From Myotis daubentonii (lineage: Eukaryota; Chordata; Mammalia; Chiroptera; Vespertilionidae), in NCBI RefSeq assembly GCF_963259705.1, contig NC_081842.1:64430787-64494786 (forward strand): 64,000 bases of DNA, written 5' to 3'. The position numbers were made by a program, and so were the translations under genes. Every line of letters starts with the position of its first letter. The stretch's first letter is position 1. The notes under the pieces are model-generated. The model had not been told where the DNA came from, did no database searches, and saw only the letters and a list, made by a program, of their open reading frames with translations. This document shows positions 55,399-64,000 of the stretch, piece by piece.

Positions 55399-55651
55399 GC
55401 CTTTTTTTTTTTTTTTTATCCTCACCTGAGGTTATTTTTCCATTGATTTTTAGAGAGAGTGAAAGAGAGAGGAAAAGACAGAGGGAAATATCAATTTGAG
55501 AGAAACACATTGATTGGCTGCCTCCTGCATGTGATCTGACCAGGGCCCGGGTGGGGGAGGAGCCGAGGTATGTGCCCTTGACCAGAATCAAACCCAAGGC
55601 CCTTTGGTCCACAGGCCCATGCTCTGTCCATTGAGCCAAACTGGCTAGCAC
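55399..55651 (-). mobile_element. tRNA-derived SINE of the older type
   Basis: The reverse complement has a head GCTAGCCAGTTTGGCTCAATG, the block TGGTCAGATCACATGCAGGAG, and a tail AACCTCAGGTGAGGATAAAAA. Perfect 11-bp flanking repeat CACCATGTATG (55388-55398 and 55652-55662). Same orientation as the Ves copy 55 bp upstream. Confidence 0.9.
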
Positions 55652-55662
55652 CACCATGTATG

Positions 55663-58045
55663 TCTTTTGCTAAATTTCACCTTTTCATCATCAGGCAGGA
55701 TTTGGTCATCTCAAATTGTTCTCTGTGTATGCCCTTTCATTCTTTCTTATTTCTCCTAATATTCTTATCCCAAAAGAAGTTAAAATGAAAAATTGAACGT
55801 GATGGAAAAAGGTCTTATAATAAGTAGGAGTTTATTTATTCTCCAATCCATGGGATCTATGATTAGACCATAAAAGACTAAGAAAAGCCCCTATCCATCA
55901 AGCAAAACAGAAGAAAACTGAACTATCACAGAAAGAGTGTGCACAGAGATAGTCTGTGTCCTGTGCAGCCAACTCCAAGATCCGTGATCTCACTGTATTT
56001 GTTTCTAACAGCCAAGCCTTAAAGTATTGGAGCCAATAGTTGTGCACATGCCAGCTGCCAGTCAGCAGTTCTTTGCTCGAACCAGATTGTAAGTTCAGCA
56101 CTTCAAGTGGAGAGTCTACGAACCAGTCAGCAGGAGAATTCTCTGCTGTTCACAGAGCGTGTTGCTATGCCTTCTGGAACTAGGAGGGGAGACTCAAATA
56201 AACCATGTGACCATTACAAATTGAACTGCGAAGTGGAATTCATAGAGGTCACAGAATATCAATAACTCACCTTAAACTAGTAGTAATTTAGTATCATTTC
56301 TACTCTGGCCCATTTTCTTCATACTGCTTCATTAGTTCAAGGTCCATTTTTTCTTGTGTCATCATATAATCTAGTCTATCATTTCTTAATTAAAATGTGG
56401 CTGCACATTTTTTTTCTTGCAAGCCCCCATATATTTTAAAGGGCAGTTTCCTTTTCTACAAGATTCTAAGGAATGATGAAGGGAAACTGGAAAAACAATC
56501 AACTGTGCGCTTTAGCTTTGTCAATGCCACACAACTTAGCTCATTGTCAGGCATAAAGGCAGGCAAGGAGTAGGGAGGGAAAAATAAATTTCCCTTGCTT
56601 ACTAATTTCTTACTCCTATAGTAAAAGGATGCTTCTAGTTGGTACAGGCTTCTCCCTAGTTTGAGTAGTTCAGCAGCTGCTCAGAAGCCCATCTCACATC
56701 CATCAAAGCCCAGCTAGGTTCATTTAACCTAATAGCTCTACTTTCTTGGTGTTTAAGGCCTGTGCTCATCTGAGATTCAGGACCTTCCTTGCCTCAGGCA
56801 GCAAATGTACCCTGTTGCTTAACAACAACAGCAAAAATGCTTCTCAAACAGTCCCCTTTCTCAGGCTGAACTACTGGGAGCTAGGATTGATTTTCTTCCC
56901 TTGGAACTTGAGATGCTCTGCAGCCAAGCCAAGGCCTTTACAATGCATCTGGGAAGCTTCTGTGGGGCTCCACAGATTGTCAGCAGGCTTTCCATCTAGA
57001 TATTGAATGGACCAAGTGAACCTTTTTCTCTAAACATCTTTGGTTGAAAGGACTTTTGTAAGTTGCCTTTGCACAAGTACAGATGGCTCACTAAGAGAAT
57101 ATCAACTCTGTTCTTTAATCTAAGGAATCTAATTTTACATTCCGTAATGTCTGAGAACAGACATTAGAGAAGTCATATGGTTGCATTTACTACCGTTTTC
57201 TTGAAAAGCTGTTACCTGGCAATGCTAGCGAAGTGGAGCGAAACATGGATGACTGTGGAATTTGGAGGACTATATTTAGAATTTCCAGGACATCATTTGA
57301 TGGCTCCCCAGCATCTCCTCTTGTACTAATTTCAAAACCCATGTGGAGAACTGTTGGTTCAATGTGCGCTTCTCTAAATGTGCTTAGTTCACACACCATG
57401 ACCAGGGTCTTAACTTTGAGAGATGAACCATATGATGATCCCCATCTATAAACTGTGGGGATATGTTTCTGGCTGAAAATGTAGCAAAGGTATCTCACAG
57501 ATTCAAGGCCTTAAGGGGTAGAATGTCCAAGGTGTGACACTGTTAGAGTATAAAAGAAGCCTCCTAGAGTGCTAGATAAATTCCACAATTACTTACCTGC
57601 TGAATTTTCCCCCCACTCTTGGATGATGACCAAGATGATGAAAATTATATGTTCTGAGCTGTGTTGAAAATCCTTTCATCAACTGTGTCCTTTTTTCTGC
57701 TCCTTTCTTTTGATTCATTCTCTCCATGAAGTCCTTACTCACTTCCATCTCAGTGTGCCTTCCCTTTACATAGACTCTCATTTCACTCGGAGCGTCAGAG
57801 CCATTAGCCTTCAATTGTCCACTTATAACTGCTTTGTATAACTTAGCTTTCTTTCTCCTAGTGAATGTATTAATTCTTTGACATCAAGGGTTTTTCACTG
57901 TGTTTATAGCCCTTGAAGCCCTTGACATAATCCTAAGGTTCACACTTGGATTTCATTAAGCACATGTTTATTGATTAATTGATTGCTATTCCTTCATGAA
58001 GTGTAGGGCACTGTTGCATGACACTAATGAAAAAGAAGCTGTGCC
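55663..58045. other. Noncoding DNA, possible L2 trace
   Basis: 57845-57985 resembles an L2/MIR-class 3' end (CTTTGACATCAAGGG, AAGCACATGTTTATTGATTAATTG). The 102-codon minus-strand frame at 57190-57498 and the 86-codon frame at 56746 show no domain I recognise and are not called genes. Confidence 0.4.
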
Positions 58046-58049
58046 CTAG

Positions 58050-58165
58050 ACTTACGGGGGATCCCTTTGTCGCTTATATACATGTCTGACTACTATGTTG
58101 TACACCTGAAACTAATATAATACTGAATGTCAAGTGCAATTGGAAAAAAATTAAAATGGAAAAAA
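58050..58165 (+). mobile_element. L1 LINE 3' tip
   Basis: Last roughly 100 bp of an L1 3' UTR: CTATGTTGTACACCTGAAACTAATATAATACTGAATGTCAA, then an A-rich tail (AAAAAAATTAAAATGGAAAAAA). Confidence 0.8.
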
Positions 58166-60461
58166 AAGCCCAGAAGAATCTGTGACCCTCTGATAGAAAT
58201 CGGAGGCTGAATTTAGAAAAATGAGTGGAAGATGAAGAACTTGGCTCTCACCAGGTTTGTGCTTTGGGGCGGGGAGAAGTCAGATTTTCTCACTCAAACA
58301 CTGTTATGATCAGTGATTGAATTTGTCAGGACTTTGTCCCATAAAAAGAATCAGACTTTTTTACTGCATCAAGTGTTAAAAAAAAATCAGGCCTCAGATC
58401 TAATTAATAATTACATAAGGGCCAATTTCACAGCTCATTACTTCAAACAGGCCAATAGGAGGAATTTGAAAGGGGGGCTTAAACAAACATGGGCGTTCAC
58501 GTTTGTAGTCCTCATGGCGACCCATAGCTAAATGGAAGAAACGTGAAACATTTTTGTGTTTCCTCACCAACTGATAGTTTTTGGCTCCATTAGTTCAGAC
58601 TGTGACACAAAAGAAAAAGGATCAGGAGAAAATTTAAAGCCCAACCCCCTTGGTTTGCTTCACTAATAAGGCTACAAACTTTTAGTCAGTTTCCTCCTCC
58701 TCTCAACCCTCCCTTTCTCCTTTCATTTTGTTTAACTGAAGGCAATTCATCTCATTTTAATTAATTTTTACTTGCAGCATTATCATTCTGAGCATAAAGG
58801 CAAAAAGTTTTTCTTTTTAATTACAAAGCTAACAGCATTAATTACCAGTACAGTAAATGCATTGGCGCCTGCAAGCTGAGTGGGTTCCAAGGAGCTGAGG
58901 CAGCAATTGGTGAACTTCTCAACAGCTGGAAAAGGCTTAGTCACAAAGGAGAGACCTTTCAATGGCAAAAATCCGAAGGCTGTCTTCATGCTGATTGAGC
59001 CACTGTTTAATTGAAAGTGACAGAGCCTATGGACTAGGGGAAATGCTATTTTATTACAAGAACACGTTATTCATGGTGTCTCTCTGGACTTTTTGCTGGG
59101 TCTACTGTCAAATGGGAACCTAAAAATCAAACACATTTTGAAATAAATGAAAATAACCACAATGGCATAACACTACAGTATGGATGGATATAATCTCAAA
59201 TGCCCTTTTTATATCACCCATTTACTTTTTGCTACAAATTAAGAAACATTCTCATAATGTGCTAAAATGCCAAAACCCAATGCCTAGTACGTGGCTGAAC
59301 AGCACTGGCCAACATTTGCATATTAAACTGCTAAAGACAAACAAAAGTGTTCTTTCTATCCACAAGCTTGAAAGTCTCAATAGGTACACCACAACAGAGC
59401 CTTCCAAGTGTTTACCCTTTCGCAACTTATGGGCATTCTCATTTGCCAAACAAAATGTTAGAAAGAAATATCCCTACCACTCTGTAGATGGCTCATAGAA
59501 CAAGTACGCCCCTATTTCTGCCCCAACATTTTCTTAACCTGCTGCCAAAGGATTATAAACAATCCTACACCTCTATCATTATCTGCATACAGTTCAATAA
59601 TTTCCTCCCAGATGATCTCCTACGTTTCTAGACATTTCTACATGCTTATTAAAAACCTTCCTTCCTCTTATAACTCCATTTCCTTGTAATTCAGTAACCT
59701 CCTTTTTATCTCTCCTTTATATTTTTTTAGTCAATAACTGATCATTGAAAACCTACCTGTACCACCTGTAAGATCTGAAATTATTTAGGGAAAAAGAGAA
59801 TCAGGCCTAATAACTACTGAAGGCCTTATAGATCCCCTTATACCTTCTTCAGAAACTACTAGAGACATAACCTCTCTTCTCTTTTGAGTTTTGCCATCCT
59901 TTTACCCAATTCATAAAATTTCAAATAAATATAAAATAATACATTTTATTTCCATTTATAATTTTATTATTGAAAGAGTAAAAATTAATTTCCTTCTATA
60001 GATATAAAATGTTTCATAATGATTTTATGTAGAAGTAGAATTTGTGGCCTTATGTATGAACTTAACCACAAATTATGAAAGACTTTCTATGGAGAAAGTG
60101 TGTTGTCAGTTCCAAATGACTGAATTATAAATGGAATTTTGGAATGTTTCCTTTGTATATTGGAAATTGCCTGTAATTATTGGTATCTAGGAGTGCAATT
60201 CAGTGCTATCCAACTAGCAAATTTATCTCTAGCCTATCAAAATTTTATTATTTATTTTTTAAAATACAATGTGATTTATTTATAAATTAGAACAAATTAA
60301 CAATGAACACTTTCAGAAGCTGAAAAAGGGCACCAACAGTACTAAATACATAGCCTTTTAATTTTCTACAAATTCGGAGTTTTAATTATACAAAGATGAG
60401 TAGTCAATTAGGTAACCTAAAAATATTGACTTATTAAACTATATTAATACTTTCAATTTGC
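58166..60461. other. Repeat-poor noncoding DNA
   Basis: No gene or mobile element recognised over 2.3 kb, the longest repeat-poor stretch with regulatory-looking motifs (58370-58990 is listed separately). Confidence 0.5.
58370..58990. promoter_or_regulatory. Candidate developmental enhancer-like noncoding element
   Basis: Repeat-free and AT-rich with many homeodomain-type cores (ATCTAATTAATAATTAC, TTTAATTAATTTTTAC, TTTTTAATTACAAAGC, GCATTAATTACCAG) and further non-repetitive blocks such as AAACATGGGCGTTCACG. This resembles conserved noncoding elements of gene deserts. It is an inference, since no alignment is available. Confidence 0.3.
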
Positions 60462-60995
60462 CTGGGAGGAGGGGAACGAGGATCAAGATGGTCTACATCG
60501 AAAACAGACAAGTGTTGGACAGCAGGAGTCAGTCCCCATGGAGATTATCTTTGATAACAGATTTCTTCTGGGGAATAGCTGAGTTCGTGGTTTTGTTTTT
60601 CAAAACTCTGCTTCAGAAAGATATGAAAAAGGGAAGAGGCTACGGAAACTCATCTGATTCCAGATATGATGATGGAAGAGGGCCCCCAGGAAACCCTCCC
60701 AAAAGAATGGGTCGAATTAATCATCTGCGTGGCCCCAGTCCTCCTCCAATGGCTGGTGGATGAGGAAGCAGACAACTGGACATGCACATTCATAGTGGAA
60801 GGAAACCATCAAGCAGTGAAGGGCTGACCAGGATGGACAAGTAAATGAACGTGTATGTCTAAACAAGAATTACTCTGTGTCCTCACAGACGAATGAGGTC
60901 GTGTTGGGAATTCCCTCACAGGGATCTGGCATGACTGACATGCAATTCTATAAATGCACATGTTTGTCTCATTATCTTTTTGTATAGTTTATTCA
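60462..60995 (+). pseudogene. SELENOK: SELENOK processed retrocopy (reading frame intact to the Sec TGA)
   Basis: The ATG at 60488 opens a 91-codon frame matching selenoprotein K, a small single-pass ER membrane protein: start MVYIENRQVLDSRSQSPWRL, membrane segment LITDFFWGIAEFVVLFF (about residues 22-38), and the Gly/Arg/Pro-rich tail ending PSPPPMAGG. The in-frame TGA at 60761-60763 is at the selenocysteine position. Compared with the human protein from memory there are about seven substitutions and no frameshift. The parental gene has introns and this copy has none, so it is a retrocopy. After the TGA the usual Gly-Arg-stop is lost, and the frame would run to TAA at 60842. A SECIS-like 5' core ATGA (60931) and unpaired AA are visible, but a 3' GA partner is not. 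No poly(A) tail or flanking duplication was found. The 3' limit is uncertain and may reach about 61360. Confidence 0.92.
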
Positions 60996-62021
60996 AAATT
61001 TTAAATAAGCAGGAATTTCCAGTTAATTTTAGCTCTTTGGTATTAACATTGATTTGAATTTAGATTTCATTTATAAATACTCTGAGGATATATTATAACT
61101 TCTAGATTTCCTTTGGTTTTTCTTAAATAAGTAAATGAATTGTGTAAAATCTTGAGAATGTGAAAGACAAATGTTTCTGTTCATTTTTTCTCTCAATATT
61201 TTCATTTGGTAGAAAAAGACTATAATCCCCCCAAGAAAACATTTTTAAAAGGAATTCTGGTGTCTTTTGATTGTGAAATTTCTATGAGGAAGCTTACAAA
61301 CCATAATGGAAAAAAATTTAGAGAAAATTAAGTGCTGGATTTATTCAATTTTTAATAAAACATGACAGTTATTTGGATTTGAATTTGTCAAATATTTTAC
61401 TACTTGTTAAATCCCACTGAATGTCTTGAACCCTAGAGCAAGGTGATAGAGCTGATATTTCCCAAGCAGTACCTCAGATTATCATTTGAAAGAGCCTGTA
61501 GGAAATACTAGATGAGATAGTGAATAGGCTACCTGTTTATCCTAAAGACCCTAGCTTCCTTCATGGATTAATGCTAATCTTCTTTGGAAAATCTGTGCTA
61601 GTTTTCCTATTGTACCCACCTTTGCTTTACTTGACATGTTTTCTATATTGATAGCACTTAAAATTGACCTCCCTTATTTTGGCAAATTATTCTCACATTT
61701 AACAGGAACAAAGTAATTACAACTGATACCACAATAACATAATAATGGTGATGAAAATCACAATAATAGTAATAGCTATCATTTAATTGAGTACTTTCTG
61801 TATTAATAATTAATTTATTATCTTTATTTTACAAATAAAAAGATGAGGCTCAGAGTGTTCAATGTTTTGACCAAAGTGACGTGATTAGTAGTGAAATCTG
61901 AACTAAAACCCAAGTCTATCTAATTAAAGAGTCTGAGCTGTAAATATTCTAGGGGTACTAGTGATGAAGTTATACATTTAAATGTGTCTCTTCCACACTT
62001 GATATACTTTAAGAATTGTTA
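60996..62021. other. AT-rich noncoding DNA, possible MIR
   Basis: 60996 to about 61360 may still be SELENOK 3' UTR (AATAAA at 61354). 61765-61945 resembles a reversed MIR (AATAGCTATCATTTAATTGAG, TTTTACAAATAAAAAGATGAGGC). Nothing else recognised. Confidence 0.4.
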
Positions 62022-62216
62022 ATGGCCCAGCTGGCATGGCTCAGTGATTGAGGGTCAACCCATGAACCAGGAGGTCATGGTTTGATTCCCAGTCAGGGCA
62101 CATACCCAGGTTTCAGGCTTGGGTATGCCAGAGGAAGCTCATCAACAGTTCTCTCTCATCACCAATGTTTCTATCTCTCTCTTCCTCTCTCTGAAATCAA
62201 TTTAAAAAAAAAACAT
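62022..62216 (+). mobile_element. tRNA-derived SINE (older Ves-like)
   Basis: Head GCCCAGCTGGCATGGCTCAGTG, B box GGTTTGATTCCC, body CAGTCAGGGCACATACCCAGG, then TCTCTCTCTTCCTCTCTCTG and CAATTTAAAAAA tail. Confidence 0.88.
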
Positions 62217-64000
62217 CTAAATTAAATGATAGTTAATATATCACTTAGCCTTGGGAATATTGATTTCTCATCAATACTATCACAGGAGGTTCTATGAAAG
62301 GATATTTTCTATAATACTGCGCCACCTCTTCAAGAGTTTAGATGAGTGTTGGAAAGACTGGAGCCTGCATACAATAAGGAGGATTTGAAAAACAACATTA
62401 AATTTGTAGAAACAGACAGGAATGATGTTCTCTTCCATTTGAAGGCAGGCTCTACTAATTCACACATCTCATATTTTGTCTCTATGGCCTGGCTTACATT
62501 ACTTTTTTCCAAGATTGTACTTTTTATGTACAAATATGTATCAATGTGTTTAGATAGCTATGTGATTAATATGAATTAGTAGAATGTTGAATGCTTTATC
62601 ATTATTCTCCTTTGAACCAATACCAGCATGACTGAATTTTGGTAAGACTTAAAATCACAGCTGTTGCCAGGCTAAGCAAAATCATATGATTGAAAGTTAT
62701 AATCTTTTAAAATGTGAACCAACTATCATTTCTGTTGTTTATATGTGAGGTGTCATCCATAAACTTCATAAAAAGGGTTACAGAGAACAGAGAAGAAAAG
62801 AGGAAAGAAGGGGCAAGATAATAATAAGAGATATAAGAAAGATAGGAAAGATGAAGCAAAAATAGAGAAGAACAGAAGGGATAATTCTATTTTAAGAGGA
62901 AAATAGTTTGGAAATAAATAAATAAATAAATAAATAAATAAAGTCAGTTAAGCAGGGTAAACCTGGACTTTGAATGCATGTTATACTACAACACTTAACT
63001 AATATTTATTAACCATTTGATATGTGCCTGGTGTATGGAATCAGGTAAAATAAGTGAGGTTTTAACCCATAAATATTATATAAATACATATTCTGACTAA
63101 TGCTATGATGAAAACATGCATGGGAGGTATTCCTTAGATTGGGTGGTTAGATAAGATGACTGGTTAAATTGAAACCAGAAAGATGAGAAGGGTCTACCTA
63201 TGTGAAGAGAAGATCAAGAGATGCTTTATAGATATAATTGACAAGCATGGCATAGATAATACTGGGAAATGTTCACAATATAGCAGTCATTTCATGACTC
63301 CTAAGCAAGTGACTCTGTGATTATTTAGATACCTCACTATGAAGGGGTGGGTGTAGAGGAACTTGAAGCAGAATGGCAAACCCAAGGTTCACTCTCCAGA
63401 AGAACACCTTAAATTCCTTGATGCTAATGAAATAAATAATTAGGAAAAAACACTAATGCATATTTCGGGGGGGGGTAGTATATAAATTTGTTACAGAATG
63501 GAGGGAGAAGAAAGTAAGGGCTACAAAATACTATTCAGTGCTGGTGTGTGGGGCATAGGGTAGAAGGGAAATTTGAGGGGCCTGGTTTCTCAGATTCTTC
63601 TTCAGGAGAGGTTAAAAGAGCTAGTCTTCCTATAATAATAATGCCAGACATGTACTTTATAAAGCCCATCTGTGATATGTCTACATTACACACACACACA
63701 CACACACAAAGAACAACAACCCTGGAAGGGATTAAACCTTCTAACATATACTTTTGCAAGGATGTGGGCCATAAAAGGATGGCCCAGTGATCAAAAGCTA
63801 AGATCTATAGGCCAGAGGATCTTATCACTGTGAAACAGTTATGAGAACAGCTTCTGATGATAAAACAGGGTAAATGGACTGCTCTGTCCCTCCAGCAATG
63901 GTCAGCAATAGGATAAGAGAGAACCAAGGAGTACCAAAAGAACATGTAATATGCTGGGATCACCTTCTAGTAGAAGTGAACTAAATGGCAATTTGTCAAA
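62217..64000. other. Unassigned noncoding DNA with microsatellites
   Basis: An (AAAT)n run at 62911-62942 and a (CA)n run at 63687-63709. No gene recognised. The 77-codon frame at 62346 has no known domain. Confidence 0.5.

Noticed and set aside
57190..57498. 102-codon minus-strand frame
   Set aside because: No family recognised, no signal of exon boundaries, and a plus-strand frame of similar length overlaps it. Could be checked by protein search, but not supportable from the sequence.
60458..60487. Ten-codon N-terminal extension of the SELENOK frame
   Set aside because: The family start is MVYI at 60488. The upstream ATG lies in former 5' UTR.

Overview
This is a mammalian nuclear window and almost certainly comes from a vespertilionid bat. 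The evidence is a combination of repeats: tRNA-derived Ves SINEs with near-consensus A/B-box heads, at least six HeliBat-type Helitrons (5' TC, 3' hairpin plus CTAG, inserted between A and T), and short nonautonomous hAT and Tigger-like elements. No multi-exon protein gene is visible. The DNA is AT-rich, intergenic or intronic, and nearly all long open frames come from repeats. The only recognisable gene-derived sequence is an intronless SELENOK retrocopy at about 60.46-61.0 kb, which keeps its reading frame up to the selenocysteine TGA. Family names were assigned by eye from memory of consensus sequences and no database search was run.

Layout. 0-5 kb: low-copy DNA with old MIR fragments, one Ves SINE (2498) and an older SINE carrying a CT tract (4910). 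5.5-6.9 kb: an L1 3' end split by a class II-type solo LTR with a perfect 6-bp target duplication. 8.3-16.4 kb: two L1 3' ends and two minus-strand Helitrons (10959, 13953). 18.2-21.5 kb: a Ves SINE, a composite Helitron (18800-20021) and a second solo LTR of the same family (20669). 24.6-27.3 kb: a minus-strand gammaretroviral-type solo LTR, a MaLR LTR and a short Helitron with an unusual 3' palindrome. 29.4-34.1 kb: a SINE with a 180-bp purine tract and a second composite Helitron containing a roughly 1-kb higher-order minisatellite. 36-41 kb: MIR, hAT, L2, SINEs and a GATA-type microsatellite. 44.7-48.6 kb: two L1 3' ends, one carrying a Tigger-like MITE and the other a 36-bp tRNA-Arg 5'-half retroinsertion. 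49-56 kb: SINE, hAT elements, MER20, MIR, L1, a large GC-rich Helitron with a 26-bp perfect hairpin, and two minus-strand SINEs. 57-64 kb: L2/L1 traces, AT-rich DNA with TAATTA motifs that could be regulatory, the SELENOK retrocopy and one more SINE.

The most interesting structures belong to the Helitrons. Two loci 13 kb apart share the same internal junction between a terminator lacking its left hairpin arm and a second Helitron 5' end. This suggests that bypass of a weakened terminator created a double element that then spread as a unit. A third element has the same type of 5' end but a different 3' palindrome.
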